Part shown: piece after piece, positions 25,597 through 34,138 of the stretch
How the letters are laid out: each line of letters opens with the position of its first letter
Numbering within the stretch: position 1 is the stretch's first letter
Assembly (NCBI GenBank): GCA_027314915.1
Contig: DAHUZZ010000002.1
Span: 62,001 to 126,000 of the forward strand
Source of the DNA: Thermoplasmata archaeon
GTDB lineage: Archaea > Thermoplasmatota > Thermoplasmata > Lutacidiplasmatales > UBA184
Length of the DNA: 64,000 bases
Reading direction: 5' to 3'
Notes under the pieces: generated by a model
Told to the model about the DNA's origin: nothing
What the model saw: the letters and a program-made list of their open reading frames with translations, nothing else
Databases searched by the model: none
Position numbers and translations under genes: made by a program

Positions 25597-27092
25597 CCTT
25601 CCGCCAGGCGCGCTGGGACGAGCCGCTCCTGTGGGAGCTCCGGCCTCCGCCCGAGGAGACCGGCGCCGTGCCCGCGCTCCCGGGGATCCCGGAACGGATG
25701 CGCCGCCGTCGGGCGGCCCGCTGGCCCGAGCTCACCGAACTGGAGGTGGTCCGCCATTACACGCGGCTCAGCCAGATGAACTTCGGGATCGACACCTCCC
25801 CCTACCCGCTCGGGTCCTGCACGATGAAGTACAATCCGAAGGTCTCCGAGCAGCTCGCGCGCCGACCGGGGGCGGCGCAGCTCCACCCGGCGCAGCCGGA
25901 GTCCACGGTGCAGGGGGCGCTCGAGATCCTCTGGCGTCTCGAACGGGCCCTGGGCCGGATCACCGGGTTCCCCGAGGTCTCGCTGCAGCCGGCCGCCGGC
26001 GCCCACGGGGAGTACGCGGCGATGCTGATGATCCGGGCCTACTTCCGGGACCGCGGCGAGCTCGAGCGGCGCACCGAGGTGCTGCTCCCGGACACCGCCC
26101 ACGGCACCAATCCCGCCTCGGCGACGATGGCCGGGTTCACGACCCGGGAGATCCCCTCCAAGGACGGCTGCGTGGACCTCGCCGCGCTGCGCGCGGCCGT
26201 GAGCGACCGGACCGCCGCCTTCATGCTCACGAACCCGAACACCGCCGGCCTCTTCGAGCCGGAGATCGTCGAGATCGCGGCCACGGTGCACGACGCCGGC
26301 GGCCTCCTCTACTACGACGGGGCCAACCTCAACGCGATCCTCGGGATCACCCACCCCGGGCGCATGGGCTTCGACGTCGCCCACCTCAACCTCCACAAGA
26401 CCTTCGCGACCCCCCACGGGGGCGGCGGCCCCGGGGCCGGCGTCCTCGCCGCGGGGGAGCGGCTCGCACCGTACCTGCCCGTCCCGCGGCTCGTCAAGGA
26501 GGGGCGCACGTTCCGCTGGGAGTACGACCGGCCGCGATCCATCGGCAAGATCAAGGCGGCCTACGGGAGCTTCGGGCTCGACCTTCGTGCGCTCGTCTTC
26601 ATCCTCCTCCACGGCGAGGAGGGGTTGAAGCACGTCGCCCGGCGCTCGGTCCTCAACTCGAACTACGTCGGGAAGCGACTCGGCGAGCTGCTGCCCCGGC
26701 CGTTCCGCCCGCTCGTCAAGCACGAGTTCCTGCTCTCCGGCGCGCCGCTCAAGGCCCGGGGTCTCCGCACGCTCGACCTGGCGAAGCGGCTCCTGGACGA
26801 GGGGGTCCACGCCCCGACGATCTACTTCCCCTCCCTGGTGGAGGAGTCGCTCATGATCGAGCTGCCCGAGTCCGAGAGCCGGCGCGAGCTCGACGGCTTC
26901 GTGGCCGCCTTCTCCCGGGCGCTCGGGGACTCCGATGCGAACCTACGGTCCGCGCCGCACGCGCTCGCCGTCGGTCGCGTGGACGAGGTCGCCGCCGCGC
27001 GGCATCTCCTCCTTTCGTGGAAGGACCTCCGCGCCCGCGGGGAGGTTCCCGCCGGCCCCGCTCCCCCGTCGGACGGTTCCGGGAAAGCTTGA
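25593..27092 (+). CDS. gcvPB: Glycine dehydrogenase (decarboxylating) subunit 2
   Basis: This is the 499-aa PLP-binding subunit. The PLP lysine lies in NLHKTFATPHGGGGPG, with further hallmarks NFGIDTSPYPLGSCTMKYNP, LPDTAHGTNPASA and MLTNPNTAGLFEP. It forms the active decarboxylase with gcvPA. The ATG overlaps the gcvPA stop by 4 bases. The tail beyond about residue 485 is Pro/Ala-rich. An M24 peptidase gene follows 27 bp later. Confidence 0.94.
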   Translation: MTFRQARWDEPLLWELRPPPEETGAVPALPGIPERMRRRRAARWPELTELEVVRHYTRLSQMNFGIDTSPYPLGSCTMKYNPKVSEQLARRPGAAQLHPAQPESTVQGALEILWRLERALGRITGFPEVSLQPAAGAHGEYAAMLMIRAYFRDRGELERRTEVLLPDTAHGTNPASATMAGFTTREIPSKDGCVDLAALRAAVSDRTAAFMLTNPNTAGLFEPEIVEIAATVHDAGGLLYYDGANLNAILGITHPGRMGFDVAHLNLHKTFATPHGGGGPGAGVLAAGERLAPYLPVPRLVKEGRTFRWEYDRPRSIGKIKAAYGSFGLDLRALVFILLHGEEGLKHVARRSVLNSNYVGKRLGELLPRPFRPLVKHEFLLSGAPLKARGLRTLDLAKRLLDEGVHAPTIYFPSLVEESLMIELPESESRRELDGFVAAFSRALGDSDANLRSAPHALAVGRVDEVAAARHLLLSWKDLRARGEVPAGPAPPSDGSGKA

Positions 27093-27119
27093 AGGGGGCG
27101 GCACGGTCTCCGCGACCCC

Positions 27120-28229
27120 ATGAAGGAGCGGGTCCGGCGCGTCTTTGAGAACCTCGGCGAGGAGGCGAGCGCGCTCGTGCTCGTCAACTCCGCGGAACCG
27201 CACCTGGATCAGAGCTTCTTCTACCTCTTCGACGTGCCGAGCGGCCTCTTCGAGGGCTCGGCGGCGGTCGCGCTCCCGGACGGCCGGCTCCACGTGCTGA
27301 GCTCGCTCCTCGAGGAGGAGAGCGCGCGGCAGGCGGCGAAGAACGATCCGGACGTCGTCGTGGACACGATGAACCTTCCGGACGACCGCCGGACCTGGCT
27401 CGCCGGGCTCCTCCCGGAGAAGGGACGGATCGCGCTCAACTACCGGGAGCTCACCCACGAGGACTTCCACGCCGTCGAGATGGCGCTCCCGGGCGGCCGC
27501 TGGATCGATGCCAGCACCGCCATCCGCCGGACCCGGGGCGTGAAGGACGCCCGGGAGATCGAGCGGCTCAAGCGCGCCGGGGCGATCGGCACGCAGGTCG
27601 CCGAGGCAATCCCCTCGATGCTGAAGCCGGGGATGACCGAGTCCGAGCTCGCCGCCGAGATCGAGTATCGGATGATGCGGAGCGGGTCGAGCGGCCGGAG
27701 CTTCTCGACGATCGTCGGCTTCGGCAAGAACAGCGCGGAGCCGCACTACTCCCCGCAGCAGGTCCGGCTCGAGGGCGGGATGAGCATGGTCTGCGACTTC
27801 GGCGCCTTCTACCTGCGCTACGCGAGCGACATCACCCGCTCCTTCCACTTCGGCCGGACCGACCCGGAGCTCCAGCGGGTCCACGAGTGCGTGGAGGAGG
27901 CCCAGCGGGCCGCCTTCGACGCCGTCCGCGCGGGGGTGCCGGGCAAGGAGGTCCACCTCGCGGCCCAGAAGGTCGTCGACGCCTCGCCGTGGAAGGGCCG
28001 GTTCATGCACGGCGTCGGCCACTCCATCGGGCTCGCGGTGCACGACGGCTACGGCATGAGCCCCCGGACGGAGGAGCCGCTGGAGGCGGGGATGACGATC
28101 ACCATCGAGCCCGGGATCTACCTGCCCGGCCGCGGCGGGGTCCGGATCGAGGACGACGTGCTGGTCACGGCGAACGGGTTCGAGTACCTCACGACGGCGC
28201 GGCGCGGGTACCTCGAGGTCCCGGCGTGA
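27120..28229 (+). CDS. M24 family metallopeptidase (Xaa-Pro aminopeptidase-like)
   Basis: The 369-aa protein has a creatinase-type N-domain and a pita-bread C-domain. All five metal ligands are visible: Asp in MVCDFG, Asp in SDITRSF, His in MHGVGHSIGL, Glu in ITIEPGIY and Glu in VRIEDDV. It probably removes N-terminal residues before proline. It stands in a same-strand run with gcvPB upstream and PFK downstream, the latter overlapping as GTGA. Confidence 0.88.
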   Translation: MKERVRRVFENLGEEASALVLVNSAEPHLDQSFFYLFDVPSGLFEGSAAVALPDGRLHVLSSLLEEESARQAAKNDPDVVVDTMNLPDDRRTWLAGLLPEKGRIALNYRELTHEDFHAVEMALPGGRWIDASTAIRRTRGVKDAREIERLKRAGAIGTQVAEAIPSMLKPGMTESELAAEIEYRMMRSGSSGRSFSTIVGFGKNSAEPHYSPQQVRLEGGMSMVCDFGAFYLRYASDITRSFHFGRTDPELQRVHECVEEAQRAAFDAVRAGVPGKEVHLAAQKVVDASPWKGRFMHGVGHSIGLAVHDGYGMSPRTEEPLEAGMTITIEPGIYLPGRGGVRIEDDVLVTANGFEYLTTARRGYLEVPA

Positions 28230-29245
28230 GGTTCGGCGTCCTCACGGGCGGCGGCGACTGCCCGGGCCTCAACCCCGCGATCCGCGCGGTGGTCTACCGG
28301 GCCCGCCAGCGGGGACACACCGTCCTCGGCTTCCTGGACGGCTGGAAGGGGCTCCGCGATGACCTGACCCGAGGGTTCGAGGACGTCGACCTGGGTCCGC
28401 TGGTCGGGAAGGGCGGCACCGTCCTGGGCAGCTCGCGGACCAACCCGTTCACCACGCCGGAGGATGCCGACAAGGTCCTCCGGACCCTCGACCGTCACGG
28501 CATCGACGTGCTCATCGCGATCGGGGGGGACGACACCCTCTCCGCCGGGCGCGAGCTCGCCCGGCGGGGTCGGAAGGTCGTGGGGGTCCCGAAGACGATG
28601 GACAACGACGTCGGCGCCACCGACTGGACCTTCGGCTTCGACTCCGCGGCGACCGTGGCCGTCGAGGCGCTCGAGCGGCTCCGCGACACCGCCGACAGCC
28701 ACCACCGGGTGGTCGTCCTCGAGGTCATGGGCCGCCACGCCGGCTGGGTCGCGCTCGCGACCGGGCTCGCGGCCGGGGCCGACTTCACGCTCCTCCCCGA
28801 GGAGCCCTACCGGCCCGAGGAGCTCCTCCAGCACGTCCGCGCCGGGGTCGCGCGCCGGGGGTACGCCCTGGTGGTCGCCTCGGAGGGCATCGACCTGGGC
28901 GCGAAGGGCTCGGTCGGCGGGAAGGACGAGTTCGGCCACGAGCTCCTCCGGGAGCGGGGCGTCGGCGCCTTCCTGGCCCGCCAGATCGAGGAGCAGACGA
29001 AGTTCGAGACCCGGTCCGCCCAGATCGGGCACATCCAGCGCGGGGGACCTCCCACGCTCTTCGACCGGCTGCTCGCGACCCGGCTCGGGGCCAAGGCGGT
29101 GGACCTCGCCCTCGCCGGCCGTACCGGGGAGGTCGCCGTCCTGAGGGGTTCCGAGGTGGTCGGGGTGCCGTTCGACGAGGCGCTCCGCTCCCCCAAGGTC
29201 GTGGGGCCGGAGTGGATCGACCTCCTGCACACCTTCGACGGGTGA
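28226..29245 (+). CDS. 6-phosphofructokinase, PPi-type by signature
   Basis: The 339-aa PfkA-family protein has TGGGDCPGLNPAIR, GIDVLIAIGGDDTL, PKTMDND, MGRHAGW and GHIQRGGPP. At the position where E. coli PfkA has Gly104 (GGDGS) it has Asp (GGDDT), and at Gly124 (PGTIDND) it has Lys. This pair is known to mark pyrophosphate-dependent enzymes, which act reversibly in glycolysis and gluconeogenesis. The GTG start overlaps the peptidase stop; mtnA follows after 3 bases. Confidence 0.9.
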   Translation: MRFGVLTGGGDCPGLNPAIRAVVYRARQRGHTVLGFLDGWKGLRDDLTRGFEDVDLGPLVGKGGTVLGSSRTNPFTTPEDADKVLRTLDRHGIDVLIAIGGDDTLSAGRELARRGRKVVGVPKTMDNDVGATDWTFGFDSAATVAVEALERLRDTADSHHRVVVLEVMGRHAGWVALATGLAAGADFTLLPEEPYRPEELLQHVRAGVARRGYALVVASEGIDLGAKGSVGGKDEFGHELLRERGVGAFLARQIEEQTKFETRSAQIGHIQRGGPPTLFDRLLATRLGAKAVDLALAGRTGEVAVLRGSEVVGVPFDEALRSPKVVGPEWIDLLHTFDG

Positions 29246-29248
29246 CCC

Positions 29249-30280
29249 ATGGCAGTCCGCGCCCTCTGGTGGTCCGGCGACGGGCTCGACCTCATCGACC
29301 AGCGGGAGCTCCCCGCGAGGACCCGCATCCGGCACCTGCGGACCCTCCCCCAGGTGGCGGAGGCGATCCGGGGGATGGCGGTCCGGGGCGCCCCGGCGAT
29401 CGGTGCGGCGGCGGCCTACGGCATGGCGCTCGCCCAGCGCTCCCGGCGCATGCCGCCCGACCGGGCGGCCCGGCTCCTCGCCGCCACGCGCCCGACCGCC
29501 CGCGACCTCTTCGTCGGCATCGAGGTGGCGCGGGCGGCCTGGGCCGCCGGGGGGGATGCCCTCGCCGCCGCGGAGGGGTACCGCCGCGCCATCGTCGAGG
29601 AGTGCCACGCGATCGGGCGCGCGGGCGCGCCGCTCCTCGCGCGGAAGGAACGGGTGCTGACGCACTGCAACGCCGGGGCGCTCGCGACCGTGGAATGGGG
29701 CACCGCGCTCGCGCCGATCCGGGTGGCCCATGACGAGGGCCGGAAGCTGTTCGTCTGGGTGGACGAGACCCGCCCGCTCCTCCAGGGGTCTCGGCTCACC
29801 GCCTGGGAGCTCGCCCAGGAGAGGATCCCGCACGCGATCATCGCCGACAACGCGGCCGGCTACTTCATGCAGCGCGGCGAGGTGGACGCCATCATCGTCG
29901 GCGCGGACCGGATCGCCGCCAACGGCGACTTCGCGAACAAGATCGGGACCTACGAGAAGGCGGTGCTCGCCCGGGAGCACGGCATCCCCTTCTACGTCGC
30001 CGCTCCCTGGAGCACCTTCGATCCCGGCACCCCGCGCGGCGATCGGATCCCCGTCGAGGAGCGCGGGCCCGACGAGGTCCTCCGGCTCTCCGGGGTCGCG
30101 ACCGCCCCCCGGAGGAGCCGCGCCCGGAACCCCGCGTTCGACGTGACGCCGCACCGGTTCGTCCGGGGATTCATCACGCCCGCGGGCGTGCTCACCTCCC
30201 GGCAGCTCGGCCCCGCCCTCCGGGCCCACGCCCGCCGGGCGGTCGACGCCCCGCGCCGGGCGGCCGAACAGCTGACATAG
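29249..30280 (+). CDS. mtnA: S-methyl-5-thioribose-1-phosphate isomerase
   Basis: This 343-aa protein acts in methionine salvage, turning methylthioribose-1-P into the ribulose form. Family motifs are VRGAPAIGAAAAYG, LTHCNAGALAT (catalytic Cys), VDETRPLLQGSRLTAWEL and IIADNAAGYFM (catalytic Asp), then GADRIAANGDFANKIGTY. A related archaeal enzyme, ribose-1,5-bisphosphate isomerase, is usually shorter and lacks the same lead, so MtnA is favoured. It lies in the run gcvPA-gcvPB-M24-PFK-mtnA-GT4. Confidence 0.88.
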   Translation: MAVRALWWSGDGLDLIDQRELPARTRIRHLRTLPQVAEAIRGMAVRGAPAIGAAAAYGMALAQRSRRMPPDRAARLLAATRPTARDLFVGIEVARAAWAAGGDALAAAEGYRRAIVEECHAIGRAGAPLLARKERVLTHCNAGALATVEWGTALAPIRVAHDEGRKLFVWVDETRPLLQGSRLTAWELAQERIPHAIIADNAAGYFMQRGEVDAIIVGADRIAANGDFANKIGTYEKAVLAREHGIPFYVAAPWSTFDPGTPRGDRIPVEERGPDEVLRLSGVATAPRRSRARNPAFDVTPHRFVRGFITPAGVLTSRQLGPALRAHARRAVDAPRRAAEQLT

Positions 30281-30302
30281 GGCGCCTTCCGTTCTCGTTC
30301 CG

Positions 30303-31445
30303 GTGCACGTCCTCCTGGCCAGCCACCGTTACTTCCCGGTCCCCGGTGGCACCGAGAAGGTCGTCCAGACGCTCGCCGAGGGGCTCGCCCGGCGGGGGCA
30401 CCGCGTCACCGTGGTCACGCAGCTCGAGCCGGACACGGCCGAGCAGGAGACGCTGGGCGGGGTGGAGGTCCTCCGGCTCCGGATGCGCCGCGCCGGCGGG
30501 ATCCGGCTCCCGGTGCGGTACCTCCGCACCCTCCACGCGATCCCCGCGGACCTCTTCCACCTCTGGGGGAACCGGATCTGGTGCGCCGACTTCTACTACC
30601 CGTGGGCGCGCGCCTTCCGATGGCCCCAGGTCCTGACGGGGCTCGGCTTCTACCAGTGGGAGGTCCATCCCCGCGGGTGGGACCGGCTGTACTTCCCGCA
30701 CTACCTCCCGTGGGCGATCGGCGGCTTCGACCGCTATACGACCTCGAGCGAGCACGAGCGCGCGCAGCTCCTCGGCTGGGGGGTGCCCGCGCCTCGGCTG
30801 CGGTCGGTGCCGCTCGGCGTCCCGCTCGGGGAGTTCGAGCGGCCGCCGGAAGGGGTCGACCGACTGCGCTCCACCTGGGGGCTCCACCGGCCGCTGGCGG
30901 CGGTGTACGCGGGGGGGTTCTTCGAGAACAAGCGGGTGGACCGGCTCATCGAGGCGCTCGCGCCGGTCCGCGACCGTTGGGCGCTCGTCGCCATCGGCCG
31001 GGACATCCCCGCCTCGCCGCACAACCTCGCGAACTGCCGGGCGCGCGCCGAGGCGCGCGGTGTGGAGTTCGTCGCGCCCGGGGTGCTCTCCCGGGAGGAC
31101 CTCCTCCGCGCCCTGTACGCCGCCGACGCCATCGTCCTCGGCAGCGAGTACGAGGGGTTCGGGCTCACCCCGATCGAGGCGATGGCCGCGGGGCGGCCCT
31201 TCGTGACCTTCGAGAGCGGAGCCCTCGGGGACGTGGCCGCCCACGGTGGGGGGCTCGCCGTCCGTTCCGTCGAGGAGTTCACCCGGGCCCTGGGACGGCT
31301 CGAGGACCCCGGTGAGCGGGCGCGGCTCGGGCAGGCGGGCCTCCACGGCGCGGAGTTCTACTCGGACCGTGCCATGGTCGACCGTTTCCTCCGCGTCTAC
31401 GCGGAGGTGGTCGAGGGCCGCTCGATCCCGCGCCCCGGGCCCTAG
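30303..31445 (+). CDS. Glycosyltransferase, GT4 (GT-B fold)
   Basis: The 380-aa protein begins HVLLASHRYFPVPGGTEKVV, the donor-side start of GT4 enzymes. It has the nucleotide-sugar motif LGSEYEGFGLTPIEAMAAGRPFV (ExxxxxxxE) near residue 280 and a second Rossmann domain from about residue 195. It probably adds a hexose to a lipid or glycan at the membrane. The GTG start at 30303 lies 22 bp after mtnA. Confidence 0.85.
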   Translation: MHVLLASHRYFPVPGGTEKVVQTLAEGLARRGHRVTVVTQLEPDTAEQETLGGVEVLRLRMRRAGGIRLPVRYLRTLHAIPADLFHLWGNRIWCADFYYPWARAFRWPQVLTGLGFYQWEVHPRGWDRLYFPHYLPWAIGGFDRYTTSSEHERAQLLGWGVPAPRLRSVPLGVPLGEFERPPEGVDRLRSTWGLHRPLAAVYAGGFFENKRVDRLIEALAPVRDRWALVAIGRDIPASPHNLANCRARAEARGVEFVAPGVLSREDLLRALYAADAIVLGSEYEGFGLTPIEAMAAGRPFVTFESGALGDVAAHGGGLAVRSVEEFTRALGRLEDPGERARLGQAGLHGAEFYSDRAMVDRFLRVYAEVVEGRSIPRPGP

Positions 31446-31582
31446 AGCGGGCGGTTGAGCGCGTGCTCGAGGCCGTGCAGGAGCCCCGCGAGGACGGCGC
31501 CGAGGTCGACCCCGAGGTGGCTGAGCGCCACGGCGCCCCCGATGACGAGCACGATCCCGACGACCCATCCTTCGAGGTGCAT
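31442..31582 (-). CDS. Small single-helix membrane protein (46 aa)
   Basis: The ATG at 31582 is preceded by GGAG about 9 bases upstream, and a TATA-like TTTATG lies some 43 bp upstream. One strong hydrophobic helix (residues about 6-24) is followed by an amphipathic stretch with several His and Leu. Longer in-frame starts would add a non-coding-like Arg/Pro lead. No family is recognised. It overlaps the glycosyltransferase stop by 4 bases on the other strand. Confidence 0.5.
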   Translation of the reverse strand: MHLEGWVVGIVLVIGGAVALSHLGVDLGAVLAGLLHGLEHALNRPL

Positions 31583-31736
31583 GGCCCACTCCTGGTGAAG
31601 TGGCCGACTCTCGGACCCGCTACATAAACTCGGCAGCTCCACCGGCACGGACGCTCGCGCCCGGGTCGCCCGGCGCCCTCCCGCGGCCGGCCCGCGGGGC
31701 AAGGTTCATAGGGTCCGTTCCGTAGCCGCCGACGGT

Positions 31737-31840
31737 GCCCTGGTAGTCTAGCGGTCTAGGATCTAAGCCTGTCGAGCTTGGAACTCGGGTTCGAAGGACC
31801 GGTCGGGCCTCCGATCGGGCCGAAACTCCCGACCAGGGCG
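31737..31840 (+). tRNA. tRNA-Asp(GTC) with a T-loop intron
   Basis: The acceptor stem GCCCTGG (31737-31743) pairs with CCAGGGC (31833-31839), and G31840 is the discriminator. The D arm is GTCT/AGGA-type, and the anticodon arm TAAGC-CTGTCGA-GCTTG places GTC in the loop. The T stem TCGGG (31785-31789) pairs with CCCGA (31828-31832). The T loop is 38 nt because of an intron (31796-31826); splicing gives the standard loop TTCGAAT. A weak TATA (TTCATA) lies about 29 bp upstream. Confidence 0.9.
31796..31826 (+). other. 31-nt tRNA intron at position 59/60 with a strict BHB motif
   Basis: Outside is the T stem TCGGG/CCCGA. TTCG (31790-31793) then pairs with CGAA (31821-31824), a 4-bp helix. It is flanked by 3-nt bulges AAG on the 5' side and ACT on the 3' side. 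The intron folds further into a stem (CCGGTCGG with CCGATCGG, one G-U) with loop GCCT. Cutting after the second base of each bulge leaves a canonical 7-nt T loop. Confidence 0.88.
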
Positions 31841-31919
31841 CTCCCCGGGCCGGTTCGACCGCGGGACCGGCTCTTATGACCCTTCACCGGCATCGCACCG
31901 TCGGAGCGGAGGCCGGAGG

Positions 31920-33008
31920 ATGACGGAGGAGCCGAGTCCGGGCGCCCCCGCAGCGCCCCGGATCTCGGTCATCATCACGGCCCACGATCGCCGGGAGTTC
32001 CTGCTCGAGGCCGTGGCGTCGGTCCTCGGCTCCGCGGGGCCCGCCCCCTTCGAGATCTGGGTGGTGAAGAGCTTCCACGACCCGGCCCTCGATGCCGAGC
32101 TCGAGGCCCGCGGGGTCCGTCACGTCGAGACCGAGGCCGCCCCGCTCGGTGCGAAGCTCGCGCTCGGCATCGGACGGTCCTCCGGGGAGATCCTGACCTT
32201 CCTGGAGGACGACGACGCCTACGAGCCCGGCCGGCTCGCCCGGGTGGCCGAGCGGTTCGGCCGGGACCCGGGTCTCGGGTACTACCGGAACGGGCAGCGC
32301 CGGGTCGGCCCGACGGGGAGCACGCTCTCCGCGGGGACGGCCGGGCGCGCCGAGGAGAACCTCCGGAGGTTCGGGACCGTCGCGGGGGGCACCCACGACC
32401 TCCCCCGGATGCTGCCGCGGCTCGTCCGGATCGACCCCGACTTCAACCTGAGCTCGATCGCGGTGCGGCGGGAGGCCCTGGCGGACCGGATCCAGGAGCT
32501 CGCCGCTCTTTCGGCCGCCGTCGACAGCTTCGTCTTCTACGCCGCCCTCGAGCATCGGCTCGGCCTGTGCATCGAGGCGGAGCCGCTCACGCGGTACCGG
32601 GTCCATCCCTCGAACGTCTCGCTGTGGCAGGGCGCGGACGGCTCCTCCCTCGAGGCGCGTGCGGGCTACCAGCGCCGCTTCCTCCTCGCGTTCGAAGGGA
32701 TCTATGCCCGTCTCCGGGCCCGGGGGCCCGCGTCCGCCACGCGGCTCGCGGCGAGCGCCTACTTCGGCACGTGGATCCTCTACCGGCTCCTCACGGGCGA
32801 GGGCGGACGGTCGGCGATGGCCCGGGACCTCGGCCGCTACTGGCGACGGAGCCCGGGCTCCGCCCTCCGGTACCGCTGGGACCTGAGCGTGTGGGGGCTC
32901 GCGGCGCTGGTCTCCCCCGGGATCGCGCGACGCCGCTTCCTCCGCCGGCGGGACCTGGAGTCCCACGGACGCGCCGGTCCGGGCGCCTCCGGGGAACCCG
33001 CGGACTAG
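31920..33008 (+). CDS. Glycosyltransferase family 2
   Basis: The 362-aa protein has the GT-A lead RISVIITAHDRREFLLEAV near residue 14, the donor/metal motif TFLEDDDAYEPGRLARVA near residue 95, and a C-terminal region with hydrophobic patches but no clear membrane anchor. It probably acts in glycan or exopolysaccharide synthesis. Its stop overlaps the end of the convergent esterase gene by 4 bases. The donor sugar cannot be inferred. Confidence 0.82.
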   Translation: MTEEPSPGAPAAPRISVIITAHDRREFLLEAVASVLGSAGPAPFEIWVVKSFHDPALDAELEARGVRHVETEAAPLGAKLALGIGRSSGEILTFLEDDDAYEPGRLARVAERFGRDPGLGYYRNGQRRVGPTGSTLSAGTAGRAEENLRRFGTVAGGTHDLPRMLPRLVRIDPDFNLSSIAVRREALADRIQELAALSAAVDSFVFYAALEHRLGLCIEAEPLTRYRVHPSNVSLWQGADGSSLEARAGYQRRFLLAFEGIYARLRARGPASATRLAASAYFGTWILYRLLTGEGGRSAMARDLGRYWRRSPGSALRYRWDLSVWGLAALVSPGIARRRFLRRRDLESHGRAGPGASGEPAD

Positions 33009-34063
33009 CGTCGTCCGGCTGTCCCGACGAGGGCGCGGGACATCTCGCTGAAGAGCCAGGTGAACCGCGGGATCTTGTCGAAGTGGGCGCCCTCGAACTC
33101 GCGGTACTCGACCGGGACACGGTGGCGGCGCGCACGCTCGGCGAAGATCCGGGCCGCCACGTCGAGCGCCCACTCGTCCGAGCTCGACGCGGTCAGGAGG
33201 AGCTTGCGCGGCCGCCGCAACGCCCGCTGGACCGCGGCGGACCGGATCCGCTCCGCCGGGTCGAAGCCGAGCCACCGTTTCCAGACCGGTCGATCGAGCT
33301 CGCCGGTCGCCGCGTCGAAGGGGAGGTCGAACCCGCCGCCGCCTCCCCGGGAGGGAGAGTAGCAGGCGCTCATCGCCAGCACGAGCAGCGCCGAACCGTT
33401 CGGGCCCGTGGGGGGGCCGAGACGGGTCGGATCCTCGTCGAGATGCCGAAGGAAGCCGGCCACCCCCCCGAACCGCCGGAGCGTCCGGGCGACCCGGGGG
33501 AACTCCGGCAGGAAGAGGTATTCGAAGACCAGGTCGCCCGCGCTCGAGCCCACCGCATCGAACTCTCCGGGGTGCTCGATCGCGAGATGGAGCGCACCGA
33601 ACCCGCCGCTCGACTGTCCGAGGATCCCGGTGCCCGAGGTCCCGTAGGTCCTCCGGGCCCAGGGTATCACCTCCCGGACCACGAAGTCGTCGTAGCGGCC
33701 CGTGGCCGGGGAGTTCACGTACTGGCTCCCGCCGAGCCGGGTCAGGGCGTCCGGCGCGACGATCACCGCGGGAGGGGCGCGGCGCGTCCGCACGAGGCGG
33801 TCGAAGAGCCGGAAGAGGCTCTGGCCGAGGAAGTTCTCCGGCATCGCCTCGGCCCAGCCGGAGCCGGCGAAGCCGGGGAGGAGCACGAGGAGGGGCCGTC
33901 CGTCCGTCAGGCCGGGGGGCGTGTAGACGCCGAGATACCGCGTCGTCGGGTCCGCGAGCGCGTTCCCGCGGAGCGCGCGGCTCTCGAACGGGACGATCGA
34001 CCCGATCCCGCGCCCGTCGACGAGGAACCGGCGGCCCGGTCCCCGGAACGGAGGGGCGCGCAC
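33005..34063 (-). CDS. Alpha/beta-hydrolase esterase (esterase D / PF00756-like)
   Basis: The 352-aa protein has LLVLLPGFAGSGW (oxyanion region), the nucleophile elbow ILGQSSGGFGALHLA near residue 162, a possible acid in SSSDEW, and a late His in FEGAHFDKIP. No signal peptide is seen. It may hydrolyse acyl or formyl esters. The GTG at 34063 is preferred over 34066 because TATAA (34088-34092) lies 27 bp upstream. Confidence 0.82.
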   Translation of the reverse strand: MRAPPFRGPGRRFLVDGRGIGSIVPFESRALRGNALADPTTRYLGVYTPPGLTDGRPLLVLLPGFAGSGWAEAMPENFLGQSLFRLFDRLVRTRRAPPAVIVAPDALTRLGGSQYVNSPATGRYDDFVVREVIPWARRTYGTSGTGILGQSSGGFGALHLAIEHPGEFDAVGSSAGDLVFEYLFLPEFPRVARTLRRFGGVAGFLRHLDEDPTRLGPPTGPNGSALLVLAMSACYSPSRGGGGGFDLPFDAATGELDRPVWKRWLGFDPAERIRSAAVQRALRRPRKLLLTASSSDEWALDVAARIFAERARRHRVPVEYREFEGAHFDKIPRFTWLFSEMSRALVGTAGRR

Positions 34064-34087
34064 CACCCCCGCCCGACGGTCCGGCCG

Positions 34088-34092
34088 TATAA
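34088..34092 (-). promoter_or_regulatory. TATA box of the esterase gene
   Basis: TATAA, inside GTATAAG, is centred 27 bp from the minus-strand GTG at 34063. It is the only A+T-rich block before the divergent cupin gene (ATG 34139), so it may also start that transcript with a leader of about 20 nt. Confidence 0.5.
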
Positions 34093-34138
34093 GAGCCGGG
34101 GTTCCTCCCGAGCGTTCGACAATCCCAGCAGAAGGGAG

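Noticed and set aside
31920..33008. Reading the glycosyltransferase as part of a tRNA-integrated island at tRNA-Asp
   Set aside because: No repeat of the tRNA-Asp sequence and no integrase was found near it.
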